NCBI RefSeq assembly: GCF_013408425.1
Contig: NZ_JACBYV010000001.1
Coordinates: 558,001-622,000, forward strand
Length of the DNA: 64,000 nt
Direction of reading: 5' to 3'
Source: Pseudomonas flavescens
GTDB lineage: Bacteria > Pseudomonadota > Gammaproteobacteria > Pseudomonadales > Pseudomonadaceae
The notes beneath the pieces are model-generated. The model saw nothing but the letters and a program-made list of their open reading frames with translations. It ran no database searches and was not told the DNA's origin. The translations under genes and the position numbers were made by a program. This document shows, piece after piece, positions 56,187 to 64,000 of the stretch (position 1 is its first letter; the number at the start of each line of letters is the position of its first letter).

Positions 56187-57293
56187 TCAGCCCACCGGTT
56201 CGTCGGTGTTCACATAGCGAGGCACTTTCGCCAAGGGCAGGCGACGTGCCTGTTCGACGCTGATGCCTGGGCGCTTGGGTAGCGATTCCAGGCGCTGCGG
56301 CTGGCCAGTCTGCAGAGCGCGTTCGATAGCAGCGAGGATGCGCACGTCGCGCCAGCCTTCGTCACCATCGGGCTCCGGCTCGCGGTTCTGCAGGATGCAG
56401 TCGGAGAAGTACTGGGTCTGGCCGCCGAACTGATCGACCACCGGATGGCTGTGCTCCTTGGTCTCGTCACCGATGATGGCACGGTAGCTGATCCCTACGC
56501 CCTCACCGAAGCCGAAGCAGGGCGAGGCTTCGAACTCGCCTTCGCTGCCGATCACTTGCAGGCGCTGGCTGCCGGGCAGGCTGTAGCTGACGGTGAACAC
56601 CGCCAGGCGCTCGTCTGCGAAGCGCAGGGTAACGCTCACGGTGTCCGGTGTGTTGATCTCGCGGCCGGGTGTCTGGACGGCCACGGCACGCACTTCCAGG
56701 GGCTCGTCGTCGAACAGGTTGCGTACCGCGTTGATCGGGTACGGGCCCATATCGGTCACCGGGCCTGCCCAGTAGCCGCTCTGCATACGGTGGTTGGCCG
56801 GGTCGACGGTCTGCGTGAAGGTGGCGGTGAACAGCCGCGGGTCACCGATATCGCCCGAACGGATCCGGTGGATCATCTCCACGGTGCCGGGTTCGAAATG
56901 CAGGCGGTAGGCGATCATCAGCTTGGCGCCGGAGCGCTCGGCAGCGGCGGTGATGGCCTTGCAGTCTTCTTCGCTGGTTGCCATGGGCTTTTCCAGCAGC
57001 ACGTGGATACCGGCTTCCAGGGCGGGCTCGGCGAACTCGCGGTGACGGAAATTCGGCGTGGCCAGGTAGATGGCATCGATCTCGCCCGAGGCGAGCAGCG
57101 CGGGGAATTCGTCGTAGCTGTAGCTCTTGATGTCGTACATCGCGGCCAGTTCATCGGCCTTGATCGGGTCGCCGGTCACCAGCGCGGTGATCACCGAATT
57201 GTCGGTCTGGCCGACGCCAGGCATGAATGCGCCCTGAGAAATCCAGCCACCTGCGACCACTGCATAACGAACCTTGCCTTGAGCATCGGGCAT
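56187..57293 (-). CDS. Gfo/Idh/MocA-family oxidoreductase
   Basis: 368 residues from the ATG at 57293 (AGGAG 8 nt upstream; the frame runs on to 57392). The Rossmann part has RYAVVAGGWISQGAF, LATPNFRHREF and the family's EKP motif (HVLLEKPMATSEED). The C-terminal beta-sheet domain includes YWAGPVTDMGPYPINA, close to glucose-fructose oxidoreductases. It probably acts on a sugar or inositol derivative with NAD(P). No sugar genes beside it. Confidence 0.9.
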   Translation of the reverse strand: MPDAQGKVRYAVVAGGWISQGAFMPGVGQTDNSVITALVTGDPIKADELAAMYDIKSYSYDEFPALLASGEIDAIYLATPNFRHREFAEPALEAGIHVLLEKPMATSEEDCKAITAAAERSGAKLMIAYRLHFEPGTVEMIHRIRSGDIGDPRLFTATFTQTVDPANHRMQSGYWAGPVTDMGPYPINAVRNLFDDEPLEVRAVAVQTPGREINTPDTVSVTLRFADERLAVFTVSYSLPGSQRLQVIGSEGEFEASPCFGFGEGVGISYRAIIGDETKEHSHPVVDQFGGQTQYFSDCILQNREPEPDGDEGWRDVRILAAIERALQTGQPQRLESLPKRPGISVEQARRLPLAKVPRYVNTDEPVG

Positions 57294-57565
57294 GTCATCG
57301 ACTCCTGTGCAACACCGAACCGGATTGTTCGGTTTATTGGGGCTGTTGACGTTGCAGGGCGCGCCGAGGGGCTCGGGCGTGCTCATGCGCAAACGTCAAC
57401 AGACCCTAGAGTCGGCAGGCATCGGCACGTGAAGTTCAGTAAAAGCGCCTGCCGGTCTTGGTGCACCGGCGTCGCTTGAACCACACGGGAAATCATCCGA
57501 CTATTCTGTGGTCAGTATTGGCGCCATCCAAGGCGCACCCGTTACGTTGTTTATGGAGAGTTGCA

Positions 57566-57964
57566 ATGAAAGCCCTGATTTCCAGCCTGTTGCTCGTCGC
57601 TGCCCTGCCGGCACTGGCCGACACCGCGTCCAATCCACGTTGCGAGGCGAAGGTGGCGGACATCCAGCAACAGATCCAGGCTGCCAAGACCGCTGGCCAT
57701 GACGGCAAGGTCAAAGGGCTGAACACGGCACTGGAAAACGTCCGTGCCAATTGCACCGACAAGGCGTTGCTGCGCGAGCTGGAAGGCAAGGTCGGCGAGG
57801 CGCGGGACGAGGTGCGCGAGCGTGAGGCGGATCTGCGCGAGGCCGAGCTGAGCGGCGACGCCAGCAAGATAGCCAAGCGTCAGGCCAAACTGGAAGAAGC
57901 TCGCGGGGAACTGCAGCAGGCCGAGACCGAGCTGAGCCCGGCCCCCAAGCAGCAGGCTGAATGA
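57566..57964 (+). CDS. DUF1090 periplasmic protein
   Basis: 132 residues from the ATG at 57566, with GGAGAG 6 nt upstream. A signal peptide (KALISSLLLVAALPALAD) is followed by a helical, highly charged mature part with two Cys (NPRCEAKV, ANCTDKA) and a long coiled coil. This matches DUF1090 (YqjC-type), periplasmic proteins of unknown function. The C-terminus is Gln/Pro/Ala-rich. Confidence 0.85.
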   Translation: MKALISSLLLVAALPALADTASNPRCEAKVADIQQQIQAAKTAGHDGKVKGLNTALENVRANCTDKALLRELEGKVGEARDEVREREADLREAELSGDASKIAKRQAKLEEARGELQQAETELSPAPKQQAE

Positions 57965-57969
57965 AAAAA

Positions 57970-57997
57970 GGGAGGCTGGCCGAGCCGCCGTCCTCCC
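57970..57997 (+). terminator. Probable terminator of the DUF1090 gene
   Basis: GGGAGG pairs with CCTCCC across a 16-nt internal segment that itself has GGC/GCC pairing; only TGTTT follows, so it is a weak Rho-independent signal. Confidence 0.45.
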
Positions 57998-58036
57998 TGT
58001 TTCACCATGCGGCGCCGGGTTGCCCGGCGCCTGCCG

Positions 58037-59980
58037 TCAGGTTCTGAAACGCCCCACCAGTCCATTCAGCTCGCCGGACAGTGCCTCCAGGCGCTGCGAG
58101 TCGCTGCGTGCCGAATGGGCCAGTTCCTCGACCAGTTGTGCGTCGGTCTGGATCTGCGCGATGTGCCGGTTGATGTCTTCGGCCACGTGGTGCTGTTCTT
58201 CGGCCGCCGTGGCGATCTGATTGTTCTGATCGCGAATCTCGTCCACCGAGCTGCGGATCTGCTCGAAGCTGTCGCGAGCCTGCTGAATCCGTTCGACGCT
58301 CTGCTGCGACATGCTCAGGCTGCTCTGCATCTGCTTGGTCACGTCCTGGGTACGTTTGGCCAGGCCACCCAGCAGGCTGTCGATCTCGCCCGTCGAGTCC
58401 GCGGTGCGTTTGGCCAGTGCGCGTACTTCGTCGGCGACCACGGCGAAGCCGCGGCCCTGTTCACCGGCACGCGCGGCCTCGATGGCGGCGTTGAGGGCCA
58501 GCAGGTTGGTCTGCTCGGCGATCGAACGGATGGTGTCGAGGATGGCATTGATGTTCTTGCTGTCCTGCTCCAGCACCTGCATGGCCTGAGCCGACTTCTG
58601 CAGGTTCTCGCTCAGCCGCGAGACGCTGCCGGTGGCTTCGTCGATCTGCAACTGACCATCGTGCACCTGACGCTGGCCGGAGTCGGCCGAGGAGGCGGCA
58701 TGGCTGCAGGAGCGGGCCACTTCGTTGGCGGTGGCGACCATCTCGTTGAAGGCGGTGGACACCAGCTCCACGGCCTCGCGCTGACGGCCGGCGGCGTCGT
58801 TCATGTCGCGGGCCACGCGGGTGCTGGCATCCGAGGCGGTTTGCAGATCCGCCGAAGCGCTGCCGATGCGTTGCACCAGGGTGCGGATGGCGCCGAGGAA
58901 CTGGTTGAACCAGCGTGCCAGCAGAGCGGTTTCGTCATTGCCGCGCACGTCGAGGTTGCGGGTCAGGTCGCCTTCGCCCTGGGCAATGCCTTCCAGGCCA
59001 CCGGCCACGCTGCGGATCGGTTTGACGATCAGACCGGCGAAGCTGGCGCCAACGATGGCGAACAGTACGGCCAGTACCGCGGCGATCACACCGATCTGCC
59101 AGGTCAGGCTGGTGGCCTTGGCCATCACCTCGCTGCGTTCGATCAGGCCGATGAAGCGCCAGCCGAGGGCTTTCGATGACCAGACGTTGGCCATGTAAGG
59201 CACGCCGTCCAACTCTATCTCCACCAACCCGTTTTCCACGCCGGCCAGTTCCTTGTAGCCGTCGCCCAAGTCGCTGATCAGCTTGAAACCATGGGCAGGA
59301 TCGCGCGGGTCGACCAGCACGTTGCCGTTGCTTTCCAGCAGCATCAGGTAGCCGCTCTCGCCGAGCTTGATCTGCTTGACCAGTTCGGTGAGCTGCTTGA
59401 GGGAAACGTCCAGGCCGAGCACGCCGGCCGGTTGGCCCAGGTCATTTTCTATGGTGCGCACGGTGCCCATCAGCACCACGTCGTCCGGTGCCCAGTAATA
59501 GGCGGAGGTGCGTACGGTTTTGCCTGGCGAGGCCATGGCGGTCTTGTACCAGGGGCGTACGCGCGGGTCGTAGTTGCTCAACTTGGCGTCGTCGGGCCAG
59601 GACGCGTAGCCGCCGTCGGGCTTGCCGATCGACAGATAGGCGGTGCTCGGGTGGCTGGCGGCGAACTCGCCGAACATCTTCAGAAACGCCTGATTGTTCT
59701 CGTTCAGCGGTATCCGCGCGGCATCGGCACCGGAGTAGTCCTTCAACTCGCCGGCGTTGCGTATGTCGGGATGCTTGGCCAGGTACTCGACGTTCTGCGC
59801 GATGGCATCGAGGAACTGATTCATGGCGTTCTCGATCTGACGGATCTCCCGGCTGCTACTGTCGAGGAAGTCGTCCTGCGCCTGCGCGCGCAGGTTGATC
59901 ACCACCACGACCGCGACCAGCACGACGGGCACACAGGCGATGGCCGCGAAGGCCCAGGTGAGTTTCTGTTTGATGTTCAC
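58037..59980 (-). CDS. Methyl-accepting chemotaxis protein with double Cache domain
   Basis: 647 residues from the GTG at 59980 (AGGAA upstream). TM1 about 8-28; a periplasmic dCache_1 domain about 35-275 ([45 protein letters not shown]); TM2 about 290-312; HAMP; signalling domain with [20 protein letters not shown] and [15 protein letters not shown]. The Y....R.WY part of the amino-acid-binding motif is present and the Asp of GLDVSL is there. The Y-x-D half looks altered (SAYYWAPDD), so the ligand may differ. Confidence 0.93.
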   Translation of the reverse strand: MNIKQKLTWAFAAIACVPVVLVAVVVVINLRAQAQDDFLDSSSREIRQIENAMNQFLDAIAQNVEYLAKHPDIRNAGELKDYSGADAARIPLNENNQAFLKMFGEFAASHPSTAYLSIGKPDGGYASWPDDAKLSNYDPRVRPWYKTAMASPGKTVRTSAYYWAPDDVVLMGTVRTIENDLGQPAGVLGLDVSLKQLTELVKQIKLGESGYLMLLESNGNVLVDPRDPAHGFKLISDLGDGYKELAGVENGLVEIELDGVPYMANVWSSKALGWRFIGLIERSEVMAKATSLTWQIGVIAAVLAVLFAIVGASFAGLIVKPIRSVAGGLEGIAQGEGDLTRNLDVRGNDETALLARWFNQFLGAIRTLVQRIGSASADLQTASDASTRVARDMNDAAGRQREAVELVSTAFNEMVATANEVARSCSHAASSADSGQRQVHDGQLQIDEATGSVSRLSENLQKSAQAMQVLEQDSKNINAILDTIRSIAEQTNLLALNAAIEAARAGEQGRGFAVVADEVRALAKRTADSTGEIDSLLGGLAKRTQDVTKQMQSSLSMSQQSVERIQQARDSFEQIRSSVDEIRDQNNQIATAAEEQHHVAEDINRHIAQIQTDAQLVEELAHSARSDSQRLEALSGELNGLVGRFRT

Positions 59981-60176
59981 GGGTTGTTCCTGCTCGAGCG
60001 AGAGATGTTGTTTTTGAAGCGAGAGGCAGTAAACGAGAAAGCATCGGGCCTTGTGCCGGCCTGTGAACACTGAATCGGCTGGGGGCGGATTAACTTGAGT
60101 GGTATTTGGTATTCCAGGCAAGACTTTTTCTTCGCCTGGAATGAAGGGAGGGGGGAGGATTTGCGAACGGCCGGCG

Positions 60177-60944
60177 TCACTGCTCGTGCGAGTCGCCTGC
60201 CTTGTGCCGCCACGGTGAGTAGTCGAGATTGACGATGAACACGTGCTGACCCTGAGCGTTGGGCTTCTGCCCGGGTACCAGAGGGACATCGCGCAATGTC
60301 GCACAGGCATGCCCCAGATGATCGAGCAGGCTGTTGTCCTGCTTGAAATCACGACGCCTCAGCCGGTGAGGTTCGATGATCACCTCGCAGCCAAGCACGT
60401 TGCGGTGTTCATCCAGCATGCCGATCAAGCGTGCCTTGCCGATGCTGTCGATCGGCTGATCGGCGAACAGGTGTCTCCAGAAGTATGCGCTTCGCTGATT
60501 GACGGCGGTGCTCCTGGCCTGGCGAGCCGCATCCACCTGGCGCAGGGGGAACTGGAGGGGGGCAACTATCTCGGTGCTCGCACCTTCATCGAACATGTGC
60601 GCAGGAATGGGCGGCAGAACGGTCTGCCAGCACAGGCTGTTCATCCGCTCAGCCAATTGTGGATTGTAGGCAAAGCCACCGGAGTTCTTCGCGTTGCTGG
60701 CGGGGCGCGCCTTGCAATCGAGCAACTGATTCTGGCGGTCCAGGACGTAGACCATCTCGAAACTTCCGACCTGCCACTCCGGGTTCGCCTCGATACCGAC
60801 GGTGCGCACCGCGTTCATGGACGCCAAGACGAAATACTCCTTCGCGAGTTCGTCTGGCGTTTTAGTGGCGGGTGTGGGTGCCTGGGTGCTGCAGGCCACC
60901 AGCAGGAAGCTGCCGGCGAGTAGTGCCAGGGACTGCTTGAGCAT
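60177..60944 (-). CDS. Hypothetical lipoprotein
   Basis: 255 residues. The signal and lipobox are [14 protein letters not shown] (Cys18), then a Thr/Pro linker and a soluble domain of about 225 residues with two regions ([15 protein letters not shown] and [18 protein letters not shown]) that look like internal repeats with similar spacing of Cys. No known family. Membrane-anchored in the periplasm. It is downstream of, and on the same strand as, the metal ABC transporter, 36 bp away, so it could belong to that transcript. Confidence 0.8.
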   Translation of the reverse strand: MLKQSLALLAGSFLLVACSTQAPTPATKTPDELAKEYFVLASMNAVRTVGIEANPEWQVGSFEMVYVLDRQNQLLDCKARPASNAKNSGGFAYNPQLAERMNSLCWQTVLPPIPAHMFDEGASTEIVAPLQFPLRQVDAARQARSTAVNQRSAYFWRHLFADQPIDSIGKARLIGMLDEHRNVLGCEVIIEPHRLRRRDFKQDNSLLDHLGHACATLRDVPLVPGQKPNAQGQHVFIVNLDYSPWRHKAGDSHEQ

Positions 60945-60980
60945 GACATTCCTTGTCTGAAATCGAAGGTGACGCGGATT

Positions 60981-61811
60981 CTACAGCTGTGCGCTGCGCC
61001 TGTGCTCGCGCCTGCTCGCATGGATGAACACCACCACGAACAAGGCGCTGAGCAGTACCACGATGGTCGGCCCGGGAGCGCTGTCGATGAAGAAGCTCAG
61101 GTACACGCCGCTCAGTGCCGCCCCCACGGCGATGCCCACGGCGGTGAAGAGCATGGCGCCCATGGTGCGGGTGAGCAGGAAGGCGATGGCGCCAGGGGCG
61201 ATCAGCAGCGCCACGGTGAGCACGATGCCGATGGCCTTGAGGGCGCCGACGATGGTCAGCGACATCACCGCCAGCAGCCCATAGTGCAGCAGGCGCACCG
61301 GTAAACCGACAGTGCGCGCCTGCACCGGGTCGAAGGCGTGCAGCAGCAGGTCGCGCCATTTCAGACCGATGAATGCGGTGACGGCCAGGGCGATCAGGCC
61401 GCTTTCCAGCAGGTCGGCCCAGCCGATGCCGAGCATGTCGCCAAACAGGATGTGGTCCAGGTGCACGTCGCTGTGAATCTGCGTGTACAGCAGCAGGCCG
61501 AAGCCGAACATGCCGGAGAACACCACGCCCATCAGGGTGTCCTGCTTGATCCGGCTGTTTTCCTTGAGATAGCCCGAGGCGACCGCGCACAGCATGCCGG
61601 CGACGAAGGCGCCGAGCGAGTAGGGCAGGCCGACGATATAGGCGATGACCACACCGGGAAACACCGCGTGGGCGGTGGCGTCGCCCATCAGTGCCCAGCC
61701 TTTGAGCACCAGAAAGCACGACAGCAGCGCAGCGGGGATGGCCACCAGCACGGCGATCAGCAGGGCGTACTGCATGAAGTCGATTTGCAGCGGTTGCAGG
61801 AGTATCTCCAT
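60981..61811 (-). CDS. Metal ABC transporter permease (second)
   Basis: 276 residues, with 7-8 membrane helices of the ABC-3 family (YfeD/SitD/MntC-type): AALLSCFLVLKGWALMGDATAHAVFPGV, LRLTIVGALKAIGIVLTVALLIAPGAIAFL-type motifs and the conserved SGVYLSFFIDSAPGPTIV end. It forms the channel with the first permease. It starts 2 bp after the stop of the upstream permease. Together with the ATPase and binding protein this is a SitABCD/YfeABCD-type importer for Mn and Fe. Confidence 0.92.
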   Translation of the reverse strand: MEILLQPLQIDFMQYALLIAVLVAIPAALLSCFLVLKGWALMGDATAHAVFPGVVIAYIVGLPYSLGAFVAGMLCAVASGYLKENSRIKQDTLMGVVFSGMFGFGLLLYTQIHSDVHLDHILFGDMLGIGWADLLESGLIALAVTAFIGLKWRDLLLHAFDPVQARTVGLPVRLLHYGLLAVMSLTIVGALKAIGIVLTVALLIAPGAIAFLLTRTMGAMLFTAVGIAVGAALSGVYLSFFIDSAPGPTIVVLLSALFVVVFIHASRREHRRSAQL

Positions 61812-61813
61812 GG

Positions 61814-62668
61814 TCACATCTCCAGCCGTGCCTGGGCGGCCCGGCGGCGGGCGGCGAGCAGGCCATGCTTGGGCGCGAAGACGAAAGCCACCAGGAACAC
61901 GCAGGTCTGCAGCACGATGATGATCGCCCCGGTGGCGCCATCGAGAAAGTAGCTGGCATAGGCGCCGATGAAGCAGCTCAGGCCGCCGATGCAGCCAGCG
62001 ATCAGCAGCAGCCGCTCGAAACGGTCGCTGAGCAGGTAGGCGGTGGCGCCCGGGGTGACGACCATGGCGATGACCAGAAAGGCGCCGACGGTCTGCATGG
62101 CCGCCACGGTGCAGGCGGACAGCAGGATGAAGAAGATCGCCTTCAGCCGCGTCGGGCTGAGGCCGATGGAGCGGGCATGGTGCTCGTCGAAGAACACCAC
62201 CATCAAGTCCTTCCAGCGCACTGCCAGCACGGCCATGGTGATGCCGGCGATCAACAGCAACTGCAGGGTGTCGCCCGGCGTGATGGCGAGAATGTTGCCG
62301 AGCACGATGGTCTGGATGTTCACCGAGGTGGGGGACAGCGACACCATGAACAGCCCGAGGCCGAAGAACGACGAAAAGATCAAACCGATGATCACGTCTT
62401 CCTTGAGCTTGCTGCGCTGATTGAGGAACAGCATGGCGCCCGCCGCCAGCGTGCCGGCACCGAAGGCACCGAGGGCGAAGGGCAGGCCGAGCATGTAGGC
62501 CCCGGCGACGCCGGGGACGATGGAATGCGCCAGGGCGTCGCCGATCAGCGACCAGCCCTTGAGCATCAGGTACACCGAGAGCAGCGCGCAGACCACGCCG
62601 ACCAGGGTCGAGACCCACATGGCATTGACCATGTAGCCGTAGGAAAAGGGTTCGAGCAGGGTGTGCAC
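61814..62668 (-). CDS. Metal ABC transporter permease (first)
   Basis: 284 residues, starting with a GTG (62668) that overlaps the ATPase stop by 1 bp (AAAGGACC upstream). ABC-3 motifs: SVYLMLKGWSLIGDALAHSI, then AAMQTVGAFLVIAMVVTPGATAYL, and IGAYASYFLDGATGAIIIV. Two different permeases in one operon are typical of SitCD/YfeCD, against the single permease of ZnuB systems. Confidence 0.92.
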   Translation of the reverse strand: MHTLLEPFSYGYMVNAMWVSTLVGVVCALLSVYLMLKGWSLIGDALAHSIVPGVAGAYMLGLPFALGAFGAGTLAAGAMLFLNQRSKLKEDVIIGLIFSSFFGLGLFMVSLSPTSVNIQTIVLGNILAITPGDTLQLLLIAGITMAVLAVRWKDLMVVFFDEHHARSIGLSPTRLKAIFFILLSACTVAAMQTVGAFLVIAMVVTPGATAYLLSDRFERLLLIAGCIGGLSCFIGAYASYFLDGATGAIIIVLQTCVFLVAFVFAPKHGLLAARRRAAQARLEM

Positions 62669-63552
62669 TATTGGTCCTTTTCGTCGACGCGGCCGCGGAT
62701 GGTCGATTTGCCGTCGTAGAGCACCAGCGGGCGCTCGTCGTCGGTGATGATGCCGATCAGCGGCGACTTGTCATCACGGCCTTCGCCCGGCAGTTCGAAG
62801 TGACGCAGCACGCCGCCGAAGGTGCGCTCGAGATTCTCGCGGGTGAACACCAGCTGGGTCGGCCCGTAGGCCAGCACGGTACGCGCCAGCAGCACGGTGC
62901 GGTCGCAGAACTCTGGCACACTGCCCAGATTGTGGGTGGAGACGAGCATCACCCGGCCCTCGTCGCGCAGTTCGCCGAGCAGCCGCACGATGGCGTCCTC
63001 GGTCTTCACGTCGACCCCGGTGAAGGGTTCGTCGAGCAAGATGACCCGCGAATCCTGGGCCAGGGCGCGCGCGAGGAACACGCGTTTCTTCTGTCCGCCG
63101 GACAGCTCGCCGATCTGCCGTTTGCGCAGGTCGCCCATGCCGACCCGTGCCAGGGCCGTTTCAACCGCCTGGCGGTCGGCGGCCTTGGGACGACGCAGCA
63201 TGCCCATGTGACCAAAGCGGCCCATCATCACCACGTCTTCGACCAGTACCGGAAAATTCCAGTCGACGTCTTCACTCTGCGGCACGTAGGCGATCAGGTT
63301 GCGTTTCAGGGCATCGCGCACCGGCATGCCGAGCACGCTGATGCTGCCATGGGCAAGCGTCACGAAGCCCATGATGGCCTTGAACAGCGTCGACTTGCCG
63401 CTGCCGTTGACGCCCACCAGGGCGGTGATGCTACCGCCCGGGCTGCCGAAGCTGGCATTGCGCAAGGCGGTGTGGCCGTTGCGGTAGGTCACGCTGATGT
63501 CATCGACACGAATGCCGTCGAGGCTGTCCTCTTCGTGCAGGGCGTTGGGCAT
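62668..63552 (-). CDS. Metal ABC transporter ATP-binding protein (SitB/YfeB-type)
   Basis: 294 residues. Walker A is GVNGSGKST (47-55), the Q-loop is in [14 protein letters not shown] (typical of metal-importer ATPases), the signature is ELSGGQKKR (about 148-156), and Walker B is [10 protein letters not shown]. The C-terminal 50 residues (after [10 protein letters not shown]) extend beyond the core. The ATG overlaps the stop of the binding-protein gene by 1 bp. Confidence 0.95.
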   Translation of the reverse strand: MPNALHEEDSLDGIRVDDISVTYRNGHTALRNASFGSPGGSITALVGVNGSGKSTLFKAIMGFVTLAHGSISVLGMPVRDALKRNLIAYVPQSEDVDWNFPVLVEDVVMMGRFGHMGMLRRPKAADRQAVETALARVGMGDLRKRQIGELSGGQKKRVFLARALAQDSRVILLDEPFTGVDVKTEDAIVRLLGELRDEGRVMLVSTHNLGSVPEFCDRTVLLARTVLAYGPTQLVFTRENLERTFGGVLRHFELPGEGRDDKSPLIGIITDDERPLVLYDGKSTIRGRVDEKDQ

Positions 63553-64000
63553 TATTCGGCCAGCCCGTCAGCGATGGTCTGCGAGGTGACGCGCAGCAGG
63601 TCGAGGTAGGTCGGTACCGGGCCGCTCGGTTCGCTGAGCGAATCGACGTACAGCACGCCGCCGTACTTGGCGCCGGTTTCCCGGGCGACCTGCTGGGCTG
63701 GCGAAGCGGAGATGGTGCTTTCGCTGAACACGGCGGGAATCTTGTTGGCGCGCACTGCATCGATCACCTTGCGCACCTGTTGCGGGGTGCCCTGCTGATC
63801 GGCGTTGATCGGCCACAGGTACAGCTCCTTGAGGCCGAAATCGCGGGCCAGGTAGCTGAATGCGCCCTCGCTGGAAACCAGCCAGCGGCGGTTCTCCGGG
63901 ATCGCCTGCAGGCGCTCGCGGATCGGCGTTACGGTGGCCTGAATGCGTGCCTTGTAGGCTTCGGCGTTGGCCTTGTAGGTTTCGGCATTGGCGGCGTCGT
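63552..64000 (-). CDS. Metal ABC transporter substrate-binding protein (SitA/YfeA-type, partial, start outside window)
   Basis: The final 148 codons of a cluster A-I (TroA/SitA) binding protein. The sequence contains [16 protein letters not shown] and [16 protein letters not shown], which are the pattern of Mn/Fe-binding SitA/YfeA/PsaA-type proteins, then [17 protein letters not shown] and [17 protein letters not shown]. Its metal ligands in the N-lobe are outside the window. It heads the four-gene operon and binds the metal in the periplasm. Confidence 0.92.
   Translation of the reverse strand, partial: DAANAETYKANAEAYKARIQATVTPIRERLQAIPENRRWLVSSEGAFSYLARDFGLKELYLWPINADQQGTPQQVRKVIDAVRANKIPAVFSESTISASPAQQVARETGAKYGGVLYVDSLSEPSGPVPTYLDLLRVTSQTIADGLAE

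Noticed and set aside
60981..62618. A single 545-codon frame seemingly fusing both metal permeases
   Set aside because: Its upstream half is the wrong frame of the first permease (61814-62668); the real second permease starts at 61811 with its own context.

Overview
This is chromosomal DNA of a gamma-proteobacterium, almost certainly a Pseudomonas (perhaps the mendocina/oleovorans side of the genus, which is an inference). The evidence is uniformly GC-rich coding sequence, AGGAG-type ribosome sites, FabV as enoyl-ACP reductase, an EstA autotransporter esterase, DUF1652-type small proteins, and many chemoreceptors and NtrB-like hybrid kinases. No rRNA, intact tRNA, CRISPR array, prophage or complete insertion sequence was found.

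Layout. 1-5.4 kb: partial LysR regulator, ycaC hydrolase, a YdeP-type molybdopterin oxidoreductase and small genus-specific proteins. 5.4-11.3 kb: an AT-rich gap with a perfect palindrome, DUF proteins, a chemoreceptor with its sensor-like part at the C-terminus, and a galactarate/talarate-dehydratase-like enzyme with a LacI regulator. 11.4-16.6 kb: a cobalamin riboswitch followed by a TonB-dependent receptor and a complete ABC importer (ATPase, binding protein, permease). 16.7-23.8 kb: zinc alcohol/formaldehyde dehydrogenase, EstA, SCO1/CtaG cytochrome oxidase assembly genes and a second chemoreceptor.

24.2-29.6 kb holds the most distinctive locus: a tightly overlapping operon of stressosome genes rsbR, rsbS and rsbT, a fused HATPase-PP2C phosphatase, a histidine kinase and a REC-PAS-kinase-REC hybrid. 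The Bacillus stressosome partner-switch is therefore wired to two-component signalling, and no sigma or anti-sigma factor lies alongside. 29.6-38.9 kb: a small catabolic pair with a divergent LysR, a second hybrid kinase, LysR/hydrolase/EamA genes, a Nudix hydrolase and DoxX. 39-48 kb: small proteins (including a KGG stress-type protein of 58 codons), a third hybrid kinase, an amino-acid-type binding protein, a GAF-EAL protein, a frameshifted LysE exporter and a sodium:alanine symporter.

48.4-54.6 kb is accessory-like. It has an exact 259-bp tandem repeat made from the 3' end of an SDR gene plus a 121-bp MITE-like element, then an AT-richer islet of unrecognised, immunity-like genes, one broken by an amber codon, then a lipoprotein and a SulP transporter. 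54.9-64 kb: fabV, a Gfo/Idh/MocA oxidoreductase, a DUF1090 protein, a dCache chemoreceptor, a lipoprotein, and a manganese/iron-type ABC importer (binding protein cut by the window edge, ATPase, two permeases).

Calls rest on reading translated sequence and motifs; no database search was run.
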